Source of the DNA: Pseudomonas arcuscaelestis
GTDB lineage: Bacteria > Pseudomonadota > Gammaproteobacteria > Pseudomonadales > Pseudomonadaceae
Reading direction: 5' to 3'
Assembly: GCF_016881005.1 (NCBI RefSeq)
Contig: NZ_JACOPV010000019.1
Location: forward strand, 1-64,000
DNA: 64,000 nucleotides
This document shows, in pieces, positions 1 through 8,065 of the stretch. Numbering within the stretch: position 1 is the stretch's first letter; every line of letters starts with the position of its first letter. A program made the translations under genes and the position numbers. Below the pieces are notes generated by a model that was not told the DNA's origin, ran no database searches, and saw only the letters and a program-made list of their open reading frames with translations.

Positions 1-81
1 TCGTAGCGTCTGCCGTTGAAATAGCATCACCATGATGGTGACGCGCTCCTCGGTACTCAGGTGACTGTATTGGGTAGACAT
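1..81 (-). mobile_element. IS30-family transposase, N-terminal fragment cut by window edge
   Basis: Reading leftward from an ATG at 81, the frame stays open to the edge and gives 27 residues beginning MSTQYSHLSTEERVTIM. This resembles the amino end of IS30-family transposases, whose helix-turn-helix region opens with a Y-x-x-L-(S/T)-x-E-E-R pattern. The body of the gene lies outside the window. The stretch at about 82-125 just upstream is where the terminal inverted repeat should lie, but the partner end is not visible, so the element boundary cannot be fixed. The family call rests on this short match alone. Confidence 0.6.
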
Positions 82-406
82 GACAACACCTTACATCAGG
101 TGTTGCACTTGCTCCTTGAGGCCGCCCTTCCTGTAAGATGCCGTACAACTGATGCGTGCGGCGCAAATCTCCACGGCTACGCAGTTCATCTGCGTAAGTA
201 TCTGTACGCTATCGTTGTGCTGTGTATCGATTGATTAGTTAATGGGTGGCATTGATTATATGAGTCGAGGTCAAGTTAGATATAGGTATCGCTGTATTGG
301 ACGTTCAAAGGCGCCCGCTTTATAGATGATGACTGGGTGGTGTTAGCCTTCAACTAGTATTCAGGCTTCCCTGGCTGGCTCGATCACGGCGCTCAGGAGG
401 GCAGCC
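82..406. other. Intergenic stretch between IS30 end and ECF sigma gene
   Basis: No open frame of coding quality was found. The left part (about 82-125) probably holds the IS30 terminal repeat. The rest is relatively AT-rich and must carry the promoter of the ECF sigma gene at 407, but no convincing -35/-10 pair was identified. Confidence 0.4.
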
Positions 407-1012
407 GTGGACGATGAAAAAGAACTGGTCAGTCGCCTGCGCGAGGGCAACCTCGAAGCGCTGGAGCACCTGATCAAAAGCCATCATGCTTTTCTTGTCG
501 GTATTGTCATTCCCTTGGTCGGTCGCGAGTCAGCCAACGACGTAGCTCAGGAGACCTGGCTCAGAGCCGTTAACGCAGTCGGCTCGTTCGAGGGGCGCTC
601 TAAATTCAGAACCTGGTTGGCAAGAATCGCCATCAACGAAGCCCATTCGATGCGGCGCAAACTAGGGCGGGAAATATCCCTGGAGTGGTGGGAGTCCGAG
701 CATAACTCGCCTATCTCGTCGCAGTTTGACGAACACGGGGCGTGGGCCACCCCCCCTGATGCGCGTGTTCAACACAGTCCGGAAGAGCTACTGACCGAGA
801 TTGAGTTGTACGAATGTATCTGGAAATACATTCAGGAACTGCCCAGCGCACAAAGAAGCGTTGTCATAATGCGTGATATCGCCGGGCTGGAGTATAAGGA
901 AATTGCACACGCCCTGGCGTTGAGCGAAGGTAATGTGCGGTTGCTCCTTCATCGAGGTCGTCAACGTATACAGGTGATGCTGAGTAATTTTCAGGAGAAA
1001 GGGAAATGCTGA
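407..1012 (+). CDS. ECF-type RNA polymerase sigma factor
   Basis: This 201-residue protein has the two-domain layout of ECF sigma factors. Region 2 spans about residues 8-85, with the DVAQETWLRAV and FRTWLARIAINEA segments. Region 4 spans about 130-190 and ends in a helix-turn-helix (GLEYKEIAHALALSEGNVRLLLHRGRQ). The linker between them is somewhat long and acidic. The start is GTG at 407, preceded by a strong AGGAGG at 395-400. The next gene overlaps it by 7 bases and encodes a small cysteine/histidine protein of the anti-sigma type, so the two probably form a sigma/anti-sigma switch. The target genes cannot be read from the sequence. Confidence 0.9.
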   Translation: MDDEKELVSRLREGNLEALEHLIKSHHAFLVGIVIPLVGRESANDVAQETWLRAVNAVGSFEGRSKFRTWLARIAINEAHSMRRKLGREISLEWWESEHNSPISSQFDEHGAWATPPDARVQHSPEELLTEIELYECIWKYIQELPSAQRSVVIMRDIAGLEYKEIAHALALSEGNVRLLLHRGRQRIQVMLSNFQEKGKC

Positions 1013-1242
1013 GTTGTTACGAAATATCCGAGCGAGGGTCAGATATTATTGATGGCAACTTGCGGTTGAGCCTGCGCTGCCGGGTATCTATTCATTTATA
1101 CGGTTGTCCTCAGTGCAAGGTATATATAAGTAGGCTTAGACAAGCGACGCGTATCGTTCAGGCGCTGCCTGTATCAAAGACGGCAGTGAACAGCCAGTCG
1201 ACAAACAATAAAGTCGAAGATTTGCAGGGCGATAGTATCTAA
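1006..1242 (+). CDS. Small zinc-finger-type putative anti-sigma factor
   Basis: The protein has 78 residues and its start overlaps the end of the ECF sigma gene, indicating translational coupling. It has an early Cys (C4) and an H-L-Y-G-C-P-Q-C motif near residues 31-38, the H-x3-C-x2-C signature of zf-HC2 anti-sigma domains. It has no membrane segment, so it should act in the cytoplasm, holding the sigma factor until a signal, often redox or metal loss, releases it. The C-terminal 30 residues are polar and look disordered. The role is inferred from the motif and gene order. Confidence 0.7.
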   Translation: MLSCYEISERGSDIIDGNLRLSLRCRVSIHLYGCPQCKVYISRLRQATRIVQALPVSKTAVNSQSTNNKVEDLQGDSI

Positions 1243-1255
1243 CGCCCTGATAGAC

Positions 1256-1282
1256 CTCAGTGCACGTACCGCGTGCACTGAG
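1256..1282. terminator. Bidirectional hairpin between convergent genes
   Basis: An 11-bp perfect inverted repeat (CTCAGTGCACG and its complement) with a 5-nt loop lies between the rightward anti-sigma gene and the leftward gene at 1311. There is no strong T tract on either side, so it is a terminator-like hairpin rather than a textbook intrinsic terminator. Confidence 0.5.
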
Positions 1283-1310
1283 CCCTTAAGGGTGCAAGAC
1301 GTTCGTTTAT

Positions 1311-1664
1311 TCAATGGGCGCTGCGGTATTCGTCTCGATCTCTGGTAATAGGATCGGTTAGTCTAGGGTTTGTCGTGTTCATTTCATCGAGCGGATCAGC
1401 CACTGTATTTCCTGACGCAGTAGGGTTTTCCTTGATCAACTGTACATAGGTTGCGCCACTGTCCTGCTTGGGTTGGCTTTTTGCCAAAGCTTGTCGTTGT
1501 AGATAGTTTTCAGTAAGACGATCACTACCTCCTTCGGCAAGCATTAATTGAGCAGGTTCACTGGAGACACTGGAAACTGGGTATTCAACTTGCGTTGCAG
1601 CTGTAACACTCCCACTCAAATACGCAGCTGCAGCTAATGCTGTCATCTGTACGAAGAGTTTCAT
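1311..1664 (-). CDS. Secreted small protein of unknown function
   Basis: The 117-residue product begins MKLFVQMTALAAAAYLSG and has a signal peptide that probably ends after SVTA (about residue 23). The mature part is polar, with the segment AEGGSDRLTENYLQRQ near residue 45 and many Asn, Thr and Asp residues towards the end. The ATG at 1664 is preferred over the TTG at 1679 because an AGGAAG ribosome site lies at the right distance. An AEGG(S/A)DR segment also occurs in the DUF2790 protein at 19643, so it may belong to that loose group of Pseudomonas periplasmic proteins, but the DUF2790 core motif is absent. No function is recognised. Confidence 0.6.
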   Translation of the reverse strand: MKLFVQMTALAAAAYLSGSVTAATQVEYPVSSVSSEPAQLMLAEGGSDRLTENYLQRQALAKSQPKQDSGATYVQLIKENPTASGNTVADPLDEMNTTNPRLTDPITRDRDEYRSAH

Positions 1665-1875
1665 GATGTTCTTCCTCAAGAAGAGTCGTGCTTGCTTGAG
1701 TGACGCATTTACATGGATGCATGAGCCTGCACTTTGTTACAGTTCATCGGACTGACGGTAGCCTGCGTAACTCTCCGACGGACGCACCTTGCCGAGCCGC
1801 AGGCGTTACCTTAATGTGCGGGTCGCTTGGCCCAGTAAGCTTTTAGAAATCGATTGTTATTAAGCGAGGTACTGC

Positions 1876-2592
1876 TTGGTAAATTTTAATTTCAAAGCCT
1901 TTACCAAAATTATTCGACAATTGAATATCTTAGCGGCAGTTCTGCTGGGTCTGGGCGTCCTTTCGGGCAGCGCGATCGCCGTGCCTCTTCCTCAAAGCCT
2001 GCACCTGACTCAGCAGGCCACCCAGCGTCTAGACGACTGGCGGGCCCTGGTGGCCGATTCCGGCACGCTGAGCGAACAGCAAAAGCTGCTGCGTGTGAAT
2101 GAATTCTTCAACAAGAACATTCGTTTCGGTGAAGATAGTGATGTGTGGAAAAAAGCAGACTACTGGGCCTCGCCACTGGAGACCCTGGAGAAGGGCGCGG
2201 GCGATTGCGAAGACTTTGCATTGGCAAAATATTATACGTTGCGGTTGTTAGGCGTTCCCGAAAGCAACGTTCGTCTTTTGTACACTACCGTCAACGCCAG
2301 CGGGCAAGCACATATGGTGCTTTCTTATTGGCAAACATCACAATCGGATCCACTGTTGTTGGATAATCTCACCAATAACATTACCTCGGCAATCCAACGC
2401 AATGATTTGAAAGTTGAATTCGCTTTCAATAATGTTGGTTTGTATCAAGTTGATCAGGCCGGGGTGAAGCGCGTCGGTAATATCGAGCAACTGCCCAACT
2501 GGTCCTCATTTGTGAGTAAGACCCAGGGCCAGGCGTCGTTGTTGATGGCCGGTACGCAAAACACGGATTTTCAAACGCCGCGGGTTTTCTAG
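1876..2592 (+). CDS. lapG: LapG-type periplasmic cysteine protease (BTLCP family)
   Basis: The 238-residue protein has an N-terminal signal/anchor (about residues 14-35) and a bacterial transglutaminase-like cysteine protease core. The catalytic residues are visible: Cys111 in GDCEDF, His146 in QAHMVLSYW and Asp163 in LLLDN. Their spacing is very close to that of P. fluorescens LapG (C135, H172, D189). In that family the enzyme cuts the double-Ala site of giant adhesins and releases them from the surface when c-di-GMP is low. The start is a TTG with GAGG upstream, since no ATG fits. It usually sits beside lapD, but here it is alone and no LapD-like gene is in the window. Confidence 0.85.
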   Translation: MVNFNFKAFTKIIRQLNILAAVLLGLGVLSGSAIAVPLPQSLHLTQQATQRLDDWRALVADSGTLSEQQKLLRVNEFFNKNIRFGEDSDVWKKADYWASPLETLEKGAGDCEDFALAKYYTLRLLGVPESNVRLLYTTVNASGQAHMVLSYWQTSQSDPLLLDNLTNNITSAIQRNDLKVEFAFNNVGLYQVDQAGVKRVGNIEQLPNWSSFVSKTQGQASLLMAGTQNTDFQTPRVF

Positions 2593-2608
2593 GCCCGCGC
2601 CAGTGTTG

Positions 2609-3514
2609 CTACCAGACGTATTGCAAACGCAGGGTCCAGGTATTCACATCTGGCGACCCTGTGCGTTCTGAAACGGTATCGCTGTAGGCAACCAAGCCGC
2701 CGAACTGGCGTGACAGCATGAAACCCAGGCTGGCGCCAAGCAGGGCATTTTCCTGCTTGTTGTCCTGGTCGACACCGTCGACCTTGGTTTCGCCCCCCAC
2801 ACTGTAGGTTGCGTCCAGAGAAACCCAGAGCGCCGGGTTCAAGGTGTAGCTGTAATGTCCTTCGACGGCGTAAAGCGGCCGTTGTTCTAGCTTGCTGTCG
2901 CCTTGATACTCATCGTTGTCGCCGTAAAGCGAAACATAGGTGTTGAGTTCCAGCCATGTCGGGCCCAACGGGGTACCGAAGGCTACTTCGGGTTTTACTA
3001 CCCATCGGTTGGCGCCAATGTTGATGATTCGGTTCTTGTCGTAGTCGCCGGTCGGCGTGGTCAGCCACAGGGCTCCGCTCAGGAAGGTCTTGGGTTGCCA
3101 GGTGGCAAACTCCTCCGCAGTCAATGCCGGACCACCAAAGAAGTTGTGGGCGAAAACAATTTGCGTGTCACCCATGCCGCCGTTGCGTTTGGTGCCGGAA
3201 AAAAACCGCGCGTCATCGAACGACGCTTTTACATCAGCGTAAGGCTGCAGCAACTGTATCGCAGAGTTGCGTCCATCAATACCAAACGAGCGGGCGTAAC
3301 GCACGATGTAAACGTCGGCGTTGAGCGACAGGCCATCGAGCGCCAGCGAGGTATCAATAGGTGTGTTGGTGTCGATCAGGTTGTAGTAGCCAAACACCAT
3401 GTTCAAGCCGATCGGGGTATTCTGCCAGTCTCTGGCGTTGTCAGCCTGGGCAGAAACCGCGAACAAACCCAGCGAAATTGAAACCAGGGATCCCGATACG
3501 TAGGGGTATTTCAT
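2609..3514 (-). CDS. Outer-membrane channel of the Phenol_MetA_deg (SphA-like) family
   Basis: The 301-residue protein has a signal peptide ending at about VSAQA (residue 24), followed by alternating amphipathic strands and a terminal aromatic residue (LRLQYVW), as in beta-barrel outer-membrane proteins. The segments WLTTPTGDYD, NIGANRWVVKPEVAFG and SLGFMLSRQFGGLVAYSD are typical of PF13557 proteins, proposed to let hydrophobic or aromatic compounds cross the outer membrane. A clear AAGGAG precedes the ATG. It converges on lapG with a 16-bp gap. A relative lies at 21939. The substrate is unknown. Confidence 0.75.
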   Translation of the reverse strand: MKYPYVSGSLVSISLGLFAVSAQADNARDWQNTPIGLNMVFGYYNLIDTNTPIDTSLALDGLSLNADVYIVRYARSFGIDGRNSAIQLLQPYADVKASFDDARFFSGTKRNGGMGDTQIVFAHNFFGGPALTAEEFATWQPKTFLSGALWLTTPTGDYDKNRIINIGANRWVVKPEVAFGTPLGPTWLELNTYVSLYGDNDEYQGDSKLEQRPLYAVEGHYSYTLNPALWVSLDATYSVGGETKVDGVDQDNKQENALLGASLGFMLSRQFGGLVAYSDTVSERTGSPDVNTWTLRLQYVW

Positions 3515-3625
3515 GGCGACTCCTTGCGCTTACCGTCTAACAGTCATAGCTCAGGATTCGTTGAAGCTGTAGATTTTTGTCGGTGTTGAGTCATTTGACG
3601 CACAGGGTGAGGCGGCGTTGCCAGT

Positions 3626-4107
3626 TTATGCGAGTGCGTGCATGCACCATCCCAGCAGACTCCCACCGATGACCACCAGCCATGGCGGCAGTCTCCAATA
3701 CATCAACGCGATCAACGCCAGTAATGCCAGGCCGACGTCTTGCGGCGAGTGAATCGAGCTTGTCCAGACAGGCTGATAGAGCGCGGCCAGGAGCAGGCCA
3801 ACCACTGCGGCGTTGACTGCCGAAAGCGCCGCCTGCGCCTGGTTGTTGCGTCGCACGTCCTGCCAGAACGGCAGGGCACCCAGCACCAACAGAAAGGACG
3901 GTACAAAGATCGCCAGCAGGCAGATAAAACCACCCAGCCAGCCTGCCGGGGCTGTGTTCATGGATGCACCCAGGAACCCCGCGAAGGTGAACAATGGGCC
4001 CGGAACCCCAGGTGAGCGACAGGGCCGCCGAAGGATGTCAGGCCCAGGCGCAGGAAGATCAAGAACACGGGCCAAGGACTACGGTCAGTTCCAGCGGTGT
4101 CGGTCAT
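3626..4107 (-). pseudogene. chrA: chrA chromate transporter remnant with internal deletion and frame break
   Basis: From an ATG at 4107 the frame reads MTDTAGTDRSPWPVFLIFLR and then LGLTSFGGPVAHLGFR, the amino end of ChrA chromate transporters. At about 4000-4006 this jumps, in another reading frame, straight to PGPLFTFAGFLGAS, which normally begins the second half of the protein. That half runs to the stop at 3626 and contains LAIFVPSFLLVLGALPFW, AVVGLLLAALYQPVWTSSI and the last membrane helix. Most of the first CHR domain (roughly 200 residues) is missing. The product cannot be a working transporter. Confidence 0.85.
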
Positions 4108-4253
4108 GCGTACCTAGCTTTCTTGGGTATTGAAAAGACATTACGTCACTTGCGATGTCGGCACGCGAAGTGTTGTTGATTCAAGTCAAACGCATCTGGC
4201 CAGACAAATGCAGGATAGGACAATCCTACTCATCACTTAGTGTGAGGTGTGTT

Positions 4254-5180
4254 ATGTCCGACTATCAACGTTTACTGCTTGTAGTCCCCCCGCTTATGCG
4301 CCGAAGTGATGCCTTTGACCGCGCCGCAGCCCTGGCCAAGGCCAAGGGCATGCCGCTGCATATTGTGGCGTTCGATTATCTCGAGGGGCTGGCTACAGCT
4401 GGAATGATGAACGAAGAAGCGCTGGCCCTGGTGCGCCAGGCCTACGTTGAAAAACACCGTGACTGGCTGGAAACCCAGGCTGCGCCCATGCGTAAGAATG
4501 GGCTGACGGTCACCACCGAAGTTGTCTGGGTGGACAATGTGCTAGATGAGATCCTGATCCACTTGAAAGAACAGCCATTTGCAATGGTGATCAAGGATAT
4601 CGAGCACGAATCGCGGTTGATGCGAGCCTTATTCTCGACGCTGGATATTCGCTTGTTGCGCGAATGCCGGGTGCCCTTGCACTTTGTCGACAAGACCGAG
4701 CACGCGCTGCCCCGCAAGGTGGTCGCCGCCGTTGACCTGTCACGCCCTGATGATCAGTACCAGGGTTTCAATGATCGTATTGTTCAGGAAGCGCTGAAGT
4801 TGGCGATGCAGTGTCAGGCCCAGGTTGAACTGCTTTACGCCTACGATCTGACCTCTATGCAGACCGAAGCAGAACACCTCGGTCGGATATCGTTCATGTT
4901 CGACTCAAACGTGGCCCGCACCCTGCAAGAAGCTCAGAGCGAAGCTTTCCGGGCATTGGCCGAGCGCAACGGCATCGATCCGCAGGCCTGCCACATGATC
5001 ATGGGCGACCCATCGAAAGTGCTGACGACGTTCTGCCAAACCCATGGCAGCGACATTGTGGTCATGGGCCGGGTTCATCATCGCGGGTTAGCAAAGTATA
5101 TCGGCAGCACTGTTGAGCGGGTGCTGTACAAAATGCCAAGCAGTGTATTGGTCATAACCCCAGAACCTACCGTCGACTGA
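4254..5180 (+). CDS. Tandem universal stress protein (UspE-like)
   Basis: The 308-residue protein has two Usp domains, about residues 1-145 and 155-305. The second keeps the nucleotide-binding signature near its end (MGRVHHRGLAKYIGSTVERV, matching G-x2-G-x9-G-S/T). The first is degenerate at that point, as is common in tandem UspE-type proteins. The chosen start is the ATG at 4254 (MSDYQRLLLVV), where the first beta strand of the Usp fold begins and a GTGAGG lies upstream; the open frame extends further but without domain similarity. A role in stress survival is inferred from the family. It is followed by a long inverted repeat. Confidence 0.85.
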   Translation: MSDYQRLLLVVPPLMRRSDAFDRAAALAKAKGMPLHIVAFDYLEGLATAGMMNEEALALVRQAYVEKHRDWLETQAAPMRKNGLTVTTEVVWVDNVLDEILIHLKEQPFAMVIKDIEHESRLMRALFSTLDIRLLRECRVPLHFVDKTEHALPRKVVAAVDLSRPDDQYQGFNDRIVQEALKLAMQCQAQVELLYAYDLTSMQTEAEHLGRISFMFDSNVARTLQEAQSEAFRALAERNGIDPQACHMIMGDPSKVLTTFCQTHGSDIVVMGRVHHRGLAKYIGSTVERVLYKMPSSVLVITPEPTVD

Positions 5181-5185
5181 TACAC

Positions 5186-5246
5186 CAGCGCTGCCGGCCT
5201 GTTGGATGCATCGGTAAAAGATGTTTCGAACAGGCCAGCAGCGCTG
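5186..5246. terminator. Long inverted repeat between convergent genes
   Basis: Arms of 18 bases (5186-5203 and 5229-5246) pair with a single mismatch around a 25-nt loop, between the stop of the universal stress gene and the stop of the leftward acetyltransferase. The position suggests a bidirectional terminator or transcript-stabilising stem. No T run follows. Confidence 0.6.
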
Positions 5247-5259
5247 CAGCTCAAGGCGT

Positions 5260-5832
5260 TCAGGCCAATGTCAGGGTATGAATGACCTGGCAGGAATCGT
5301 TTGGGTCGCGGGAAGTGGAAAAACCAAACTCACGGGCCAACTCGTGCATCGCGGTATTGGCCGCGGAGTCGATGGAAAACATGTGCTTGAAGCCGTTGGC
5401 GCGTGCCTTGTCAATCAAGTGCCCAAGCAATTTTGCGCCCAGGCCACGACCTTTCCACTGATCATCCACGGTGACCGCACATTCACACTCATCAGGTTGT
5501 GCGCACGCTGAGTAACGGCTAATACCGACTTCACGAAGCTCACCATCGACATGCGCAAGGGCCACATAAGCGGCGTTCTCAAGCTGGTTGACGCTCATCA
5601 GCTTGTCGAGCATCGCTTCGCCCGGCTCACTGACCTGGCACAAGAAGCGAAAGTGCCGTGACTCAGGTGAAAGACGCATGATGAAGGCTTTCTCACGCTC
5701 GCGGTCTTCAGCCCGCAGCGGCCGGATAAGCACGTGCCCGCCATCGTTCAGCGGCTCGATCCAGTGCTCACCGGTTTCAGAGGGAAAGGCAGGGGTAGAA
5801 GATGATTGCGTGTTGGATTGAACAGGTGCCAT
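5260..5832 (-). CDS. GNAT-family N-acetyltransferase
   Basis: The 190-residue protein has a GNAT domain over about residues 35-185. It opens with VLIRPLRAEDRER and contains the acetyl-CoA pyrophosphate-binding loop QWKGRGLGAKLLGHLI (a Q/R-x2-G-x-G/A motif) and ANGFKHMFSIDSAANTAM in the following strand and helix. The first 30 residues are low in complexity (Gln, Ser, Thr, Pro). The ATG at 5832 is chosen because a GGAG lies upstream and the longer version adds only unstructured residues. This type resembles the acetyltransferase half of Pat protein acetylases, but no fused acyl-CoA synthetase domain is present. The substrate is unknown. Confidence 0.8.
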   Translation of the reverse strand: MAPVQSNTQSSSTPAFPSETGEHWIEPLNDGGHVLIRPLRAEDREREKAFIMRLSPESRHFRFLCQVSEPGEAMLDKLMSVNQLENAAYVALAHVDGELREVGISRYSACAQPDECECAVTVDDQWKGRGLGAKLLGHLIDKARANGFKHMFSIDSAANTAMHELAREFGFSTSRDPNDSCQVIHTLTLA

Positions 5833-5969
5833 GAGGATTTGCTCCGCAGAGGTAAAGAGGCATGACGCATAACTCCTATCTACTCCTGTTGTAGCCAACG
5901 CCTTTGATGCATGTCAACGATCCAGCGGCAACGGCTAGCGCTACGCCGAATGGGCTGTGGCCGTCGGTT

Positions 5970-6878
5970 CTAGCTGCCCGCCCTGCGAATGCGCCCGGGC
6001 GCCGTGCCGTAAAAGTCCTTGAACTTCTTGCCGAATGCCGCCTGCGATTGATAACCGACCTGGCAGGCTATATCGGTCAGCCCAAGTTGAGTTTCGCTCA
6101 GAAGGCGAAAGGCCAGTTCCATTCTCACCCGCGTCAGCAATACCCAGGGGGACTCCCCAGCGACTTTCACAAAGCTGCGCATAAAAGTTGCCCGCGACAT
6201 GCTGGCGTGCTCGGCCAGGCTCTCGATAGTCCATTCGAATGCCGGATCGTCGAGCATGGCTTGCCAGGCTCGGCTCAGGCGTTTGTCGCTCAACAACGCC
6301 AATGCGCCGGTGGCTGGGGGTTGATGTTGCAGGTAGCTGCGCACCACCATCGCAAACAGCGCAGATGACAGGGTGTCGACCAGAAACCTGGCGCCGATCT
6401 GGTTGCCATCGGCTTCGGCGCGCAACAGCCCCACCAGCGCGGACAATTGATCGGTTGTCTGAGGATAGTCGCTGGAAACTTTCAGGCACTTGGGAAGGGC
6501 GCCCAGCAGCAGCGATTCGCGCTGGTAGAGAAAGCGGCCACAGAGGATATCCAGCTCGCCAGCCTCACTGCCGATTCGATGCAGTGGTATCAGCCCACCA
6601 TGACTGACCTGGGGCTTCACCGCGACGCCCTGATGGCCTTGGCTGTGCAACCGGTGAGCCTCTCCATCGACAAACACCAGAATGTCGCCAGTACGAAGGG
6701 TTATGGCCGTGCCATCGGGGCGTACAGCCTGGCATACGCCTGCCAGGACGATGTGGTAGCGAGCGACACCCGCGGGTTCCTGATCGTGCTCCAGGGCCCA
6801 ATTACCCTGGAAGCTGCAGCGCAGATCCAGGTTGCCCCTGACGGCGGCAAGCTGGATGAGTTTATCAATCGAGTTCAT
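5970..6878 (-). CDS. AraC-family regulator, RclR-like (cupin_6 plus AraC helix-turn-helix)
   Basis: The 302-residue protein has an N-terminal cupin_6 sensor domain (about 5-185) and a C-terminal AraC domain (about 205-298) with both helix-turn-helix motifs (IESLAEHASMSRATFMRSF and DIACQVGYQSQAAFGKKF). Two cysteines match the redox pair of E. coli RclR: Cys21 at the same position, and Cys113 in the LCG segment that aligns with E. coli Cys89. In that protein hypochlorous acid oxidises the cysteines and activates transcription. The gene is divergent from an rclC-like gene, which supports the assignment. A 210-bp gap between the two genes should hold the shared promoters. Confidence 0.85.
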   Translation of the reverse strand: MNSIDKLIQLAAVRGNLDLRCSFQGNWALEHDQEPAGVARYHIVLAGVCQAVRPDGTAITLRTGDILVFVDGEAHRLHSQGHQGVAVKPQVSHGGLIPLHRIGSEAGELDILCGRFLYQRESLLLGALPKCLKVSSDYPQTTDQLSALVGLLRAEADGNQIGARFLVDTLSSALFAMVVRSYLQHQPPATGALALLSDKRLSRAWQAMLDDPAFEWTIESLAEHASMSRATFMRSFVKVAGESPWVLLTRVRMELAFRLLSETQLGLTDIACQVGYQSQAAFGKKFKDFYGTAPGRIRRAGS

Positions 6879-7089
6879 GTGAGCACTTCGGAAAGTCTAT
6901 TGAGCGGGTTTGATAATTCAAGCGGATTCTACCTCCTGGCTGCCCTGCAAGCCGTGGCCCACCTGGGACAAGCTGTCGCAGGCGGCTGAGACTTATCGAC
7001 AAAAACTTGAGTGCAACGGGCAAGAGCGGCGGTCCGTCGAGCGGCATCATGAATCCAGTTTTTCATAGATGACGATTCGAGAGGTTCCC

Positions 7090-7659
7090 ATGTCTAGCTT
7101 CACACGTTCGCTGCAACTACTCAGTCAACTCGACAAGTTTGGCCCGATGCTTATCCGTTTTGGTATCGCTGTTGTGTTTCTGTGGATCGGTGCACTCAAG
7201 TTTATCCCTTATGAGGCTGACAGCATCACGCCTTTCGTGGCTAACAGCCCGGTCATGTCGTTCTTCTATGAGCACCCCGAACAATACAAAGCTCACCTCA
7301 CGCATGAGGGCGAACTGGTTGCCGAGAAGCGCGAATGGCAGACCGCCAACAACACCTACGGCTTCTCTTTCGGCCTGGGGGTGGTGGAAATAGCCATCGC
7401 ATTGCTGGTGTTGGCCAATCCGTTTTCCCATCGTCTGGGTTTGCTGGGTGGTCTGCTTTCTTTTGCCACACCGCTGGTGACCTTCTCGTTCCTGGTCACC
7501 ACCCCTGAGGCCTGGGTGCCCGCACTCGGCGATGCCCACCACGGCTTCCCCTATCTATCCGGTGCCGGTCGACTGGTGCTCAAAGACATCCTGATGTTCG
7601 CCGGGGCCGTGGTGATTATCGCCGACTCCGCACGCAGCCTCTTGCTCAAAAAAGCCTGA
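7090..7659 (+). CDS. rclC: RclC-like inner-membrane protein (DUF417/YkgB family)
   Basis: The 189-residue protein has four predicted membrane segments (about 20-40, 95-115, 122-142 and 165-182). It carries the family's conserved N-terminal stretch LIRFGIAVVFLWIGALKFIPYEADSI and the loop FVANSPVMSFFY. In E. coli RclC belongs to the regulon that protects against reactive chlorine species, though its biochemical role is unsettled. The start at 7090 follows GAGAGG, and an in-frame ATG at 7069 is less well placed. The rclR-like regulator is divergent next door. No rclA flavoprotein gene is in the window. Confidence 0.85.
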   Translation: MSSFTRSLQLLSQLDKFGPMLIRFGIAVVFLWIGALKFIPYEADSITPFVANSPVMSFFYEHPEQYKAHLTHEGELVAEKREWQTANNTYGFSFGLGVVEIAIALLVLANPFSHRLGLLGGLLSFATPLVTFSFLVTTPEAWVPALGDAHHGFPYLSGAGRLVLKDILMFAGAVVIIADSARSLLLKKA

Positions 7660-7682
7660 TTCTCCCCTTTTGGAGACACACC

Positions 7683-7901
7683 ATGAAAGCTCAAATTGCA
7701 CTTCTACTCAGCGCCGTTGCACTCGCAGCTTGCACCAGCACCCCGGCATTCAGTAAGCCGGATATCGCCAGGGTCATTTCCGTTACAGACACCCAGGCAG
7801 CCTGCGGTGTAGTGCCGGTCACGATGGTCTATGACGACTCCCTGGGGGTTCGGCATACCCTGGACTACCGGGTGTTGGGCAGTGGCTGTCATGACAATTA
7901 A
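7683..7901 (+). CDS. Small DUF2790-type lipoprotein or periplasmic protein
   Basis: The 72-residue protein begins with an export signal (MKAQIALLLSAVALAACTST) that contains a lipobox-like LAAC, so the mature protein may be lipid-anchored at Cys16. The rest matches the Pseudomonas DUF2790 pattern: DIARVISVTDTQAACGVVPVTMVYDDSLG, then a YRVLGSGC end, with two conserved cysteines that could form a disulfide. It lies 23 bp after the rclC-like gene behind a GGAG site, so the two are probably one transcript and it may be part of the chlorine response, in the place of E. coli rclB. A longer relative is at 19643. Confidence 0.75.
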   Translation: MKAQIALLLSAVALAACTSTPAFSKPDIARVISVTDTQAACGVVPVTMVYDDSLGVRHTLDYRVLGSGCHDN

Positions 7902-8065
7902 CTCTCATCGATGCCCGGGTATTGGCGGCACGTGCTCAGAGAGCTTCCAGTTCAGGGCTGCACTATTCTGACTTGCAACGTTACCAGGGCGATGCCTGTT
8001 GAGGCCGCAGGTGCGGCCTCAGCTCGAAAAAACACACATTTTGCGCACCGTTAGAGGCGTTAACA

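Noticed and set aside
4155..4253. Longer start for the universal stress protein
   Set aside because: The extra 33 residues have no ribosome site or Usp similarity; the domain begins at the ATG at 4254.
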